Positions 45,944 to 57,254 of a stretch of 64,000 nucleotides of DNA are shown piece by piece (within the stretch, counting starts at the first letter, position 1; each line of letters begins with the position of its first letter). Both the position numbers and the translations under genes were made by a program. The notes beneath the pieces are model-generated. The model had not been told where the DNA came from, searched no databases, and was given only the letters and a program-made list of their open reading frames with translations. The DNA comes from Heterostelium album PN500 (lineage: Eukaryota > Evosea > Eumycetozoa > Acytosteliales > Acytosteliaceae): assembly GCF_000004825.1 (NCBI RefSeq), contig NW_008805063.1:1798857-1862856 (forward strand), read 5' to 3'.

Positions 45944-47751
45944 TTATTTATAAATTATATTTGTTTGTTTGTTAAATTTACTTAAAATTTTATGAAGAAA
46001 CATTGATTCGTGGAAGATTGTTGCAATGAAACCAAATTGGTATGGTTGACCAACCATCAAGTAATATTGATCGTTTAGTTTCCTAATATGACAATCACGA
46101 CTGTTTGGTTGTTCGTCTGTATTTGCTCTGATGTAAATGTTGGTGATACTCTTTGGTAAAGAAGCTATAGCGTCATCCTCTGGTAAACAGTCTGCTATAA
46201 TTGATGTCACTGAATCTGGTACAACAACGGGAATTTTACCACCATTGGTGAGATGACCTCCAATGTCCAATGATTCAACACCCTGGGGAATGTCACATTT
46301 GAGTGTATCGCAGTGTGAAAGACGAATGTGCTTTATACCGCTTGGAAGTGGACAATGGATCTCCTTTCTGTAGTATCCACCGAAATTCAGTGATTCAATG
46401 CACTCTGGTAACATGTTGTTTAGCTCGTACGAACAAAGTAGGTTCATCGATTTGAATGTAAGATTCGGACGAATCAATGATTTCTCTGGTGCCTTTTGGA
46501 TTGATAGCCTATCGAAATGATAGGTCGAATTCTCTGGGAATAATTCATCGACATCGAATATACATTCACCAAGATTAAGTCGCTTCAACAATGGAGATAC
46601 TGCTGATTGCAACCTGTAAGTCGAAAATAAACTTAACTTGGTCAGCGTTGTTGGAATATCTTTTAGGTTGAGTAAAGGTAGTTCTTCTTCTTCACCTCTA
46701 GATATTTCATCGAGAATCAATAACTTCAAGTTGGGTAGTTGTGACAAGTGAGGAATGCAAGCCATTGGAACGAATTTTAGTGAGGTCAGGGTTGATGGTA
46801 ATACCATGCTACCCGTGAGAGTATCGCCGGCGTTATTATAACTGATAAACCGCAGAGTTAAAAGATTGGGTGGTAGTGAACCATCTACAAACTCTTCGCG
46901 ATAGTTACTTATTAATAACAGGTGTTGAAGAGTCGAAGGAAGTACGCCCGGTACGAATTGCTCGCCATAGTTTGGACCAAGTGTCAATCTTGTTAGACCT
47001 TCATTCAGTACACCCACTCCCAATGGCCTACAGTATTCGAATCCCAAACTAAGATTCGTGAGAGAGCTGGGGAACACATTTGGCTGTATTGGGTGGTCGT
47101 ATTCGTTGTTTAAGGTCAGCTCTTCCAACGTCGGTGGAAAACATCCAGGTTTCAACTGTTCGCTAAAAACATTTTTAAACTTAAGCACCTTGAGGTTTCG
47201 AGGTAATCCATATTGCACTGTGATACAATCAACTATTATCGTCACATTGGAATCCACCAACAATTTGTAAAGGTATTCAACATTTGAATCTAATTGATCG
47301 ATATGAAATGTCACCTTTGTTACATCGCTATCCAATTTATCTATTTTCAATATATCATCTTGTTTTTTTTTTAAAGAATTTAGTTTAGATTAGATTCGAT
47401 TTGATTCTAATGTCAATATATAAAAACTACTTTAACTATTAGTAATAACTTACCTATGTTTAAATAGAAATGAGTATGAGTTTGAAAACGATCCAATAAA
47501 TAACTATTGATAATATGTAAGTGATAATTCTTCTTGATATTCAGTAATGATTGATTATAAACTGATTTATATGATTGTAAATGAAAGTTATCGATACCGG
47601 GTTCACCATAGCCTTGGTTTGTACTTAAACAAAGATAACTTTCTCTTTCTTGGTAGAATCTTTTACAGATTAAACTTAGACAAATTCTATCGATATCATC
47701 TGATAAATAATTTACTATTTTTAAAAGTAATAAATGTGATAGATTTTCCAT
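45944..47751 (-). CDS. FNIP-repeat protein with F-box-like start, 570 residues
   Basis: Two exons: 47751-47454 and 47358-45944 (donor GTAAGT, acceptor AAG, phase 1). Residues 1-45 (MENLSHLLLLKIVNYLSDDI ... LSLICKRFYQE) look like an F-box. After the ILKIDKLDSDVTKVTF segment come leucine-rich FNIP-type repeats with the pattern PxTLxxLxLxxxYxxPIxPxxFPxxL, from about residue 175 to 460 (FPPTLEELTLNNEYDHPIQP, LPSTLQHLLLISNYREEF). FNIP repeats are a hallmark of dictyostelid genomes. F-box/FNIP proteins are suspected SCF ubiquitin-ligase receptors, but that is inferred. The gene is intact; a short fragment of a relative lies at 39658-39745. Confidence 0.85.
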
Positions 47752-48049
47752 TTTTGAAAAGCATGATTTGATTTGTGTTGTGTAAAAGGTTAAACTAACT
47801 GAATTTAAAAAGGATCACTATTTTAAATTTTAAAGAATTCCTGCTTTTTGTATATGATTTTTTTTTTTCGACCTTTCCCATATCCATATTCATCTCTCGT
47901 TTTTAAGATTTTGATATCTTTAAGAAAATATACATATTAACTTTCATTTTATGAATAATAACAGAAATCTTAATAATAGATTAAATGAACTTCATGTTTC
48001 AATGTCGTTTAAGATCTGATTAAGGTCTCTTAAACTATTTAAAAGTTTA

Positions 48050-48776
48050 AAAGATCTGTACCTTGAAAATGAATTTCATGTGATTCACTTCCAATGATGA
48101 TCTGTTATTGCTTTTCAAATCGATACAATGCCGGTATCCTAATCTGATAAGTGTAAGATACACTTTGATTGAGTTTTCACCACAACTGTTATTTGTAAAT
48201 AAATGATAATGGAATAAGCATGTAGCTTCAAAGCGGTATGACAAAGAATATCTGCAAATTGTTCGATATTCTCTTTATCGAACCTTTCCTATAAATTGAA
48301 TCTAGAGTTTAAATTGCAATAAAATGAAAACTCATTGGTTTGTTTGCTGAAAAACCTACTGGAATACATAGATGTCTTTTTAAGTGGTAGCTTTCCAAAA
48401 GAAAATGAAATAAATGTGTGGGTAAAAGAGAATCTGATGAATAAAGAGGAAATCATTATGAATGTATCGATGAAACCACTAAAGAACAACCGACAGTTTA
48501 CATCAAAGTGCCATTCAGTGCACCAGTTACCGATGACACTAATATCAGAGTGACAACCAAACATCAAACCTCATCTACGCAACTGGATATATTTTTGATT
48601 CTGGAGGATGGCGTTCCGAAAATAGAGACATATAGGGAGCTGGTGTATCGCTTAAAGTCACACGGCCACAGATTCTACAGCACTACCTATGACAAACTAC
48701 AACAACAAGATCAAAACGTTGGTGGTGGTGGCAATTGGCTTGACTACGATAGCTATTCAATCGAACACATCTGATC
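48050..48776. pseudogene. tandem-family copy split by an inversion
   Basis: The N-terminal half lies on the plus strand (about 48330-48776: a KENLMNKEEIIMNVS part, PFSAPVTDDTNIRV, then GGNWLDYDSYSIEH). The C-terminal half lies on the minus strand (about 48285-48050: an IEQFADILCHTALKLH part, then LIRLGYRHCIDLKSNN). The two halves point away from each other and meet at about 48290-48330, with the break exactly where intact relatives continue from SYSVENL to EHFADIV. The plus half also has a frame change near 48500. An inversion of one half is the simplest cause. Confidence 0.65.
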
Positions 48777-49136
48777 GACATGTATTCATATTCTCTAAAT
48801 TTTCCTTTTTAAAAAAATAAGGATTTTTAATTTTATTTTTTTGTTTATTCAATAAATAAACTAGAATAAGGATTTTTTTAAAGACACTAATTAAGATTTA
48901 ATTTTTTGGTTGGATAAAAATCCTAATTTTAAAATGAAAGAATTAACTTTATTGGATTAACTCAGGTAATTTAAATAAAACAAGATAATAAGAGGAGTAA
49001 AAAGGATATTGAAATTTTTTATATAAATTTTGGTTTTTGAGATTTGTAAAATAAAAAGATTAGAACAATACAGAATATATAAAAATATAAATAATTAATG
49101 TTTTTAATATTCTAAAAAATATATATATATTGAAGT
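48777..49136. other. A+T-rich spacer
   Basis: About 360 bases downstream of the pro-kumamolisin gene. AAAAGGATT/AATCCTTATT text is repeated near 48800-48930. No gene was recognised. Confidence 0.35.
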
Positions 49137-50225
49137 TTAAAATCCAACTACTAAATCTACACAATCTGCAATTTCTGTTGGAATCTTGAATGAACCTTCT
49201 CTCTTGAAGATAGTATCATCAATTTTACCCTCTGGTTGGGCAAACTTATGGATTTGTGTATGGAACAACTCCTCTGTTTTATCAATGGATGTTCTGATCT
49301 ATAAGAAATTGATATAATAAATTAAAATTAGAAACAAAACACAGAAAAATTAAAACCTTTTAATTAATAAAAATAACAAACCTTTAATCCTTCGCCTTCT
49401 CTAGTACATTGGATACCCTTGGAACCCAAGAAATCGGCAACTCTATCAAAGTGCTCTTGTGATGGTTTGGTCATTCCTTCGACTTCATTTTTGTCCAAAT
49501 GCTTTCCATATCTCTCAGACTTTGGATCACTAGTTTCTTGCAACTAGTAAAGTAAATTTAAATAAAAATAATGAATTATTAGTATGATTGTAAAAGATTT
49601 AATATTTATAATCAAAAATATTTACTTGTTTCTTTAACCACTCTTCATTTCTGAGTTTAAGTACAATAGTAAATGTGATTTCAGATTTTGGGTCTGCTGT
49701 ACCAAGATCCTACAATTATTTTCACGTTTAAATGTAACCATACACATAAATTTGAAAGTAAAAGAAATTTAAGAAAAAAAAAGTAGAGAAAGTTGGTTAA
49801 TAATCTAAAAGATTTTTTGAATTCATCAAAATTTTAATAGATAAATAATTTTTTTAAAAAACATTGTTCAGTATTGAAATAATAAGTATGTCCTTTGAAT
49901 ATTATTTAATTTCGAAACAACAAACTATAAAACATTTTGAACAATAATTGAAATTCTTTAGAATACTGATTTCCACAATTTCTCAATGTTTAAATACTAG
50001 TATACACTTCCTTGTTTCTATCTCACAGATAAGATACAACAATAACAACAACACCATACATCTAATCAACCAACTAACCAATCAACCAATCAACTAACAT
50101 ACTAACCGACAAACATTATTAATTAAACAAATAATAACAATAACAAAACAAACAATATAAAAACCATACAAACATACCTTTGTATATCTAGCAAAATAAG
50201 GGACTCTATGTTGTGGAACTGCCAT
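49137..50225 (-). CDS. free-standing pro-kumamolisin (S53 activation-domain) protein, 151 residues
   Basis: Four exons: 50225-50178, 49709-49626, 49543-49382 and 49298-49137; all junctions are phase 0 and the last exon ends in TAA. The 151 residues cover one S53 propeptide fold and nothing else. [20 protein letters not shown] matches the first strand-helix of the domain. [20 protein letters not shown] is the SDPxSxxYGxHLTxxEV signature. [15 protein letters not shown] corresponds to the xxVxxWLxxxGI segment. No signal peptide and no catalytic Ser-Glu-Asp domain follow. In sedolisins and TPP1 this domain folds and inhibits the protease until cleaved. A detached cytosolic version might inhibit an S53 protease in trans or have a new role; both are inference. 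Confidence 0.85.
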
Positions 50226-53200
50226 TCTTTATTATTGTTGGAGTAGTGTATAACTTTTAAAGTTTATTTAGTTGATGATATATAATTTTAAAATATTTGT
50301 AGTTTGAAAATAATAAAATTTAGTTCATTGATTTTGTTAACAATATTTTTATAAAAATTATATTTAAAAATTAAGTAAATACTTATCGGAAATAATTCCC
50401 ACTAATTTAATTAATTATATAAATATGGATTGAGACAAACCATCCATATTTAAAAAACAAACACTCACACACACACTATCTTCTCACTGATAAAAGTGGA
50501 TGTATGTCACTTGTCTAGAAGAAAAATACCCCCCATTCGAATTTTAATTTAAAACAAACAACAACAACAATTGTTCACACCCACAAACACACACGACACT
50601 TTAATGTACATACACCATATATAAAATATCATTATTATAAAATATCTGTTTTCCATTTTTATATGTTTATTTTATACATATAGATAATAATAAATTGAGT
50701 TGATAATTTGATTTAATTTATTTTTTTAAGAATGATCATTATTGATAAATTAAAATTAATTCTATTTAATCTTTTAATTTTTGAAAAATGAATGGGTCAA
50801 TAATTTCATTTCTATTATTGTAAATATTGTATTGTATTTTTGTATTAAAGAGAAGAAGCAAATCTTGATCAGGTTGTATTAATTTTTTGAATATTTTTGT
50901 GTTTTTAGTGAATGTTCAACAAACCACTCAACTAATATTATTTTTAACCAACTTTAGAAATAGAGTAAACAACACACCCAAAAATATAAAATTCTAATGA
51001 CTAATGGATTATCAATAACAATGAGACGGCAACTGTGCAAGGTCATACCATGGTATTCTAACCACTGACTAGTATCGAGTAAGTATATATATATTATATA
51101 CTTTATGAAAGAAACCACACACAAATAGCTAATGAAAGATCAAAAATCATTGGGATTTACAATAATATTTAAATTTTATTGGATAACCATTGGTTTCAGA
51201 AGAAATGAAAAACATACATACATATATATCAAATTTAAACCACATCTTGTATTGATAATGATTAAAGTCTTGTCTATTTCCAATAATAATATATATTACT
51301 AGTAATAATTATTTTATATTGGAAGTCAAATAAATCGAATGTTCGATCGATTTCGGGTGATTTAATAAAATATTTACTGATTTAAAAAAAAATAAATTAA
51401 CTTTTAAATTAAAATAACCAATAACCAATCAAAATTTTATTGTTTTAACAAGTTATAAAAATGTGATAAATGGGTATTACATAATGAAACATCAAATATA
51501 TGTTGGTGTTGTTGGTGGTAGTGGTGATTGATGTGTTTTATTATCTAATAATGATGGTGATGTTGACAATAAAAAAGTAGTAGAATAGAAATTTTATCAT
51601 TTTTCTATTAAATTTTGATTTAATTGATGAGAATGAACAACTCAAAGATTATCTTTGTTTTAACAATTCTGAAAAAAGAATAAACTTTGCAAAAAAAGTG
51701 GTGTTTTGATTATTTAGTGGTAAGTGGTGGTCGTGTTAGTGTGACTTCAGATTTATCAAAAACTAACAATATGATTGGTTATTTTAAAGTAATAATGTAG
51801 AGCAAGTAGTGTTTAGTTGATTTTGATAATGATCGTGATACTGATATAAAAAATGTTAATGTTGTTAGGTGTGTTTGCGTGTTGTGTGAAACTTCAAATA
51901 AAACTAAAGTTAATATTGGTTTGATGCATCGAGGTAGGTGCAAAATGTGGATCAAACCATACAATCAGAAATATAGGTTTTTTTAACTTGATGTTTTGTT
52001 TGTTGATTTCCAATGGTTGGTCGTCCAATAGCCACAAAATGATAAAGCAAGAGTTGTTTTTGATGATGATCAACAATTTCAAAAAAAAAGGGTGAAATGA
52101 TTGATTGGTTTGATTTAATTTGATTTGATTTGATTGATTTAAAAATCATTCGAATGATGTGTTTGTGATATACCTATTTTCACATTATACAGTCCTTTTT
52201 AATAAATCTTATTTTTTTGATGAACAATAAAAACAAAAACACCACAACCAAATTTATCTAATAGCTAATCACAAGATAAAACACACACACTCTCTCACAC
52301 ACACCAGGTTGATTGCAGCTCTCGTTTCTCCTCCTCTTTCACTCTTACTCTATTCTGACCGTACAGTCAGTCAGCGGCTGATCCAACAACAGTAGTAACA
52401 AACATCACCTCCACATAAAAGCTATAATCAATCATATGATTTAGCATAAACACATAAAACCACTAAACAATAAACAATCAATCAATAAATAAATCAACAT
52501 TATTATTCTTACTCTTACACTCCACACTTCAAAATCGATCAATAAGTAAAACAATTTTTAGTTTAAACTAGTCTCCTAAGTTTAATCGCATCTCTTATCA
52601 CCCTCAGTATCAAACATGCTCTGTTTAGTTTAAATACGCGCTCTGATTGACTATTTGATAGTATCTCTTGTCTACTCTGCACACCACACACTACATTTCA
52701 AAGAGGGGTTGTTGATTTAGAGGAGTGATGGCTGCGATTTAAAACAAAATATTATAAAATATTTGGAATGCTGTCACACTCTTTGATATATCCAACCGCC
52801 GACATCATCAGTCTCTGTCTCTTTGCAGCTCTGTAGACAGCTGTCGGTATTGAGTTTGCTCCTGCTGGTGATTGTGGTGTGCGGGGTTAACTTTTGAAAG
52901 AGCTTTTTTGTATTTGTGGTGGTGAATAATTATTGGTTTGTTGTTGTTGTTGAGTTTTGAGCTGTGTGTTGTTTTAAGATGGTGGTAGTGTTCTTGTGTG
53001 TGTGGAAATGTGCATTGGTAATAGGTATTGTTGTTAGGTGTGAGGTGGTGTTTCTCTATCAGTAAATGAATTTAAGTGGATCAAGTATTACTAATACTGA
53101 TTCTGATTCTTCTGATATATAGTAGTCGTATTGACAACAACAACAACAACAGCAACAACAACAAACAACATATATAAAACATTTTCAATAAGGAATAATA

Positions 53201-53837
53201 ATTTAGTAGTAGAAGTAATATAAGAGTAGTACAGTTACTATTAGTATATGATTTCAAAAATTATATGTGATTACTGGGTTTTGTTTTTCTTGATGTTGAA
53301 ATAAATGGCAATGTATGTCTTATTTCAAATAAGGGGCTGTGGAAGATGGTGATTTTAAGTTAAAGATATTGTAAAAGTTTGTATTAATTTTAAAATAATT
53401 TATTATTAATTTTATTTAACCAGCCATTAACACAGATGAATCGATTTATAAAGGTTCAAAGCTTTTTACATTTTAAATTGGTTCACCATTCCTACCTAAT
53501 CAAATATTTTCCAAATTTATATATTATATTAATAAATAAATAATAAATAATTTAAATAATATTTATTTAATAAAATATAAATCTAATATTTTAAAATTAA
53601 CAAACCCTTAAAATTAAAATTTATAAACACCTGTCCAATCATCCATCTTTAATTAATAAAAGATATCTTGTACATTTTTAAAACTAAACCTTATTTATTA
53701 ATTTATCTGTAATATTATATTTAAACTTTTATTTATTTTTTAAAATAAATCTAAAATAAAAAATGTAAATAAATTATAAATATTTAAAATCTATTTCTTC
53801 ATAACTAATCTTTTTTTAATATTTATTTCTAAATCAG
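50226..53837. other. 3.6 kb spacer, likely large regulatory region of the following gene
   Basis: The largest gene-free stretch in the window. Most is A+T-rich. 52290-52400 and 52680-53060 are notably more balanced, with clustered CT-rich then GT-rich text (TGTGGTGTGCGGGGTTAAC around 52880, TTGTTGTTGTTGAG around 52945). These could be promoter elements or a 5' untranslated exon. A 5' exon for the next gene must lie here because its first visible exon begins at an acceptor. I could not place it: candidate ATGs at 52979 and 53065 give a weak donor or an in-frame stop. A 60-base tRNA-like stretch near 51015-51075 was rejected. Confidence 0.4.
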
Positions 53838-55017
53838 GGAACAACAAGAAGTATATTGTGATCCAATTAATTATTTTCACCAATTGCCAAAATATTCATT
53901 TGTTGATCAATCTTTTCAATCTCCTCCCAATCAAATTACTTTCTTTAATAATATGAATCCAATTTGTAATAATCCTCCTAATACAATGAATAATACTTTA
54001 AACAATAATATGAATAATACAAATATTCCAATAACAAATCAAATCACCAATAATAATAATAACAATCAAAATAATTTTTCCTTAAACAATAACTATCAAT
54101 ATAATAATTATGCTCAAAGCCCTCCCACTATTATTTTTCAAGATACTTCTTATTGTGTGAGTGGAATAAATGTTGTCTCACCAAATACACCAAATCTTAC
54201 ACCAAATCTCACACCAATTCCAACACCTAATCACTCTACTCCGTCCCTTACTCCAACCCCTACTCCACCATTAACACCCACATCCATGCCTTCTAATAAT
54301 TTCCAACTTATTGATCCTTCTTTTCATTCTGAAACATTTTCACATGAAAATTTCTTAAATAGGTAAGTTTTATTTATAAAAATAAATAACTTTTTTAATT
54401 CATCTAATATTTATCTTTTATTTAAAAAAAAAAAAAGAAATGTTGAAATGCCATGGTTTTGTGTTGTAAATAATAACTCACCTAAATCTGGTTCAATTCC
54501 ATTGCCAAATGTATTCTCTTCATTCTCGACACCACTGTTTAGAAACTTTTATCACAATATCGAATTCTTTATTCCAGACTTGGAAATGCAAAGAAAATAC
54601 CATAATCAAAGAGTATATATATCTGATGTCGTTGGCTACAGTGGTAACGCCAAAAAGTTTATCAACACTCCACAACCCAATGAAGTTGCTCTCTTTCTGG
54701 AAGCCCAAGTGTTGGATACCGAGTTTAATCCACTACCACAATGTACATTCTGCAAAGAGTACTTCCAATCGAGATTCTACTTTGCCAACAACCCTCAATG
54801 CAAAGAGAAACTGGTACTGGTCAAGAGTAACGTTGCATGTTTCATAAAGAATGGAATGTTTTCCGTACAAATCAAGATTATGTGTTGCTCCAAACATCAC
54901 AACAACAATAGTCTGGTGATTCACCTTTGGCTTAGAGATGCCCATACCAATGAAATCGTCATGTCATCGGTTTTGTCGTCTTTCATCAAGCAATGGAAGA
55001 GAAGCAAGACTCCATAA
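53838..55017 (+). CDS. Asn/Gln/Pro-rich protein with conserved Cys-containing domain, possible transcription factor; 5' exon not found
   Basis: Two visible exons: 53838-54362 (acceptor CAG) and 54438-55017 (donor GTAAGT). They encode about 368 residues after an unseen start. The first exon is Asn-rich, then Thr/Pro-rich (TPTPTPPLTPTSMP). The second exon carries a compact domain: EMPWFCVVNNNSPKSG, FYHNIEFFIPDLE, LFLEAQVLDTEFNPLP, then CTFCKEYFQSRFYF, KSNVACFIKNGMFSVQIKIM, CCSKHHNNNSLVIHLWLRDA and a basic end QWKRSKTP. The C-x2-C and CC-x2-HH residues could bind metal. The plan (low-complexity front, DNA-binding-like domain, long upstream region) suits a developmental regulator such as a CudA-like factor, but I cannot assign it. 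No membrane or signal features. Confidence 0.7.
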
Positions 55018-55420
55018 TTCTATCTATCTGGAAGCGTGACAACAGATCTCCAATCTTTTAAACTTAATAGCAAACTCAAACCCAACTTCACAAATCCATT
55101 GTAACGATTTAATTCGAATTAAATTAAATATATATATATACCACTGTTCATCATCAAACATGTAAATAACTAGCCATAAAAAGTTTCAGAAACTTTTTAA
55201 TATAAAAAAATATATAATTTGTAAAAAAAAAACAAAACAAAACAAATACAAAAACTAATAAAATTCATAATATATACTTATATTGTACATAAATAAATAG
55301 TTCTAATATTTAAAAAATACTATTTAAAGTCTGATTGATTTTATACAAAGAAAAAGTTTTTCTTTTAATTAATTATAGTTTTACAATAAATAAAACAAAA
55401 ATGAAACATTGCATTTCATT
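55018..55420. other. shared 3' spacer
   Basis: About 400 bases of A+T-rich DNA between convergent genes, with several AATAAA signals (for example near 55288 and 55386). Nothing else was recognised. Confidence 0.4.
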
Positions 55421-55774
55421 TTAAGAAAAGTAGGTAATTTTATCGTCTAGAGTCTTTCCTTCTTGAATAGAGTGGAGAGAATAGTCCATACCGTTCAAAG
55501 CTCTATGGATTCGAAGATGAATATAACCATTTGGGGTACGTGCCTTAATAAAGAAGTTGGTACCTGCAACAACCTATTAAATTTAAACACAAACACCTAA
55601 TTAGAGTCAAATAACAAACTTTACTTAAACTACACTACATACTTGAGTTGTATATGTAATTGCTTCAAGGTTTCCTGGAATATGAGCTAACTTTGGGTCG
55701 TGTCGAACCGCATTGAGAGCTGTTACGGCAGCAGCATCAGCTGGTTGAGATGGCTTTAGTCCACCTGGAATCAT
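55421..55774 (-). CDS. stefin-type cystatin (cysteine protease inhibitor), 94 residues
   Basis: Two exons: 55774-55643 and 55573-55421 (donor GTATGT, acceptor TAG, phase 0). It begins MIPGGLKPSQPADA, keeping the N-terminal Gly stretch that inserts in the protease cleft, and resembles the MIPGGL start of human stefin A. The central loop QVVAGTNFF is the QxVxG signature; the intron falls exactly after its Gln. HLRIHRALNG follows. There is no signal peptide and no disulphide, so it is a cytosolic type 1 cystatin. It should inhibit papain-like proteases (cathepsin B/L type). Length is usual for the family. A tandem relative lies 402 bases upstream. Confidence 0.92.
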
Positions 55775-56176
55775 TCTTTACTAACTTTTATAGATATATA
55801 TATTATATATATTTAACTAATTTACTAACTTTTTAATTATTATATAAATAAATAAATGAACAAATAATAATCTAATCTATAGTTATTTATTATTATCTTT
55901 ATAAATATAATTATAATGCTGAAAAATGAAAATGAAAAAAAAAAAAAGAAAAAACAGCAAATTTCAAAAATAAATTTCATAGTTTATTTCTTGGTGACAA
56001 AATAAAACACCCCCCCACCCACACAACACATCATCTAATAAATAATTGTTAATTATTATTATTTTGATTTTTTTTTATAAATAAAACAAAGATGATATTT
56101 ATTATTTTTTAGTTTTGATACAATTTAATAAATTATTATTTTTTTTTTAATAAAATTATTATTAATAATAATTGAT
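55775..56176. other. spacer between the two cystatin genes
   Basis: About 400 bases. It has a C-run with ACCCACACAACACATC near 56010-56030 and otherwise A+T-rich tracts. It probably holds the promoter of the downstream cystatin. Confidence 0.4.
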
Positions 56177-56565
56177 TTAGAAGTAGGTGATTGGTTCTTC
56201 GAGGGTCTTTCCTTCTTGGATGGAGTGGAGTGAGTATTCACCGTTCAAAGCCTTGAAAATACGAAGATGAACGAATCCACCATTAACCTCAACCTTGACA
56301 AAGTAGTTGGTACCAGCAACAACCTATTTATTTATTTGTAAATTAAATGATTTTAATTTGTTAGTTAACAATGTTGTTTGTTTTATAAAAAATGAAAACA
56401 TAAATTAATTATGATCATCAGTTTGTTATCTATACATACTTGGCTACCAGCTTGGACTGGAACGAATGAACCTTGGATGGCGGCCAACTTTGAGTCAGCT
56501 CTGACGGCGTTGACAGCGGCGATGACTTCAGCATCGACTTCGTGTGGCTTGATTGATCCCAACAT
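56177..56565 (-). CDS. stefin-type cystatin, second copy, 90 residues
   Basis: Two exons: 56565-56440 and 56323-56177 with the same intron position as its neighbour (after Gln of QVVAGTNYF). The N-terminus is MLGSIKPHEVDAEVIAAVNA, with a single Gly instead of the GG of the neighbour. The second half is VKVEVNGGFVHLRIFKALNG and SLHSIQEGKTLEEPITYF. Cytosolic cysteine-protease inhibitor by family. The two copies are about 50-60% alike by eye, so the duplication is not recent. The N-terminal difference may change target preference (inference). Confidence 0.92.
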
Positions 56566-57254
56566 TATATAATTGATTTGTGTAGAGTTTTATTTAAAAA
56601 TAAAAAAAAAGTTGTATGATGATTGTTTGATAATTTAAATGATGATGAAATTCAAAAATGAACAAGATGATTTATATAAAAAAAAATGGTGAACAAACAG
56701 AAAAATCATAAAAAAAAGTCAAAAAAATAAAAAAATTGAAAATAATAAAAAAATAATTGAACAAAATATCTTTTTTTTATTAATAATAGTCATTGATATT
56801 GGATAAATGGTGGTGTTGGGGGTTTCATTGTCATTTTTTTATTTTTTTGTTTTTAATTTTCATTTAGCTTGGGGTTTTGACCTTCATTGTCTGGGTTTTT
56901 TGAAGTGAAAAAGAAAGATGAGGAAAAAGCACAGATTCTTCATTCATAAAGTGTAAATTTGCATCCTGTTTTGTGTAATCAGATCAAATTTAATGCATTA
57001 AAGTTTCGCATTAATGATTTCACCGAAACATTTTTATTTTACAAAGAAACATAAACATAAACTTAAAATTTTAGTTTGCATTTATATATAATTATTATTT
57101 TTATCTCTAATAATAAAGATATAGGTATGATTCATTGATGAATCATCAAAATAACCAAAACACGTATTTTATTAATAAAAATAGTAAAATAATCATTATT
57201 TGGAGAAATATAGATATTAAATAAAAGATTTGATTGATTGATTGATTGACTGAT
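56566..57254. other. upstream region of the cystatin gene
   Basis: About 690 bases. A G-rich stretch (TGGTGGTGTTGGGGGTTTC near 56808-56826) resembles the G-rich sites of dictyostelid developmental promoters. Otherwise A+T-rich with no coding sequence. Confidence 0.4.

Noticed and set aside
51015-51075. tRNA-like stretch (minus strand TAGTCAGTGGTTAGAATACC resembles a tRNA D-arm/A box)
   Set aside because: No matching acceptor stem, no good anticodon stem and no B box (GGTTCGANTCC) downstream; at most a relic.
51779-52149. Three overlapping minus-strand frames of 61-65 codons
   Set aside because: Different frames over the same A+T-rich DNA, no splice logic and no recognisable protein features.
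53065-53121. ATG-led open stretch (MNLSGSSITNTDSDSSD) as 5' exon of the gene at 53838
   Set aside because: Joining at the only nearby GT in the right phase creates an in-frame stop; other GT sites are in the wrong phase.
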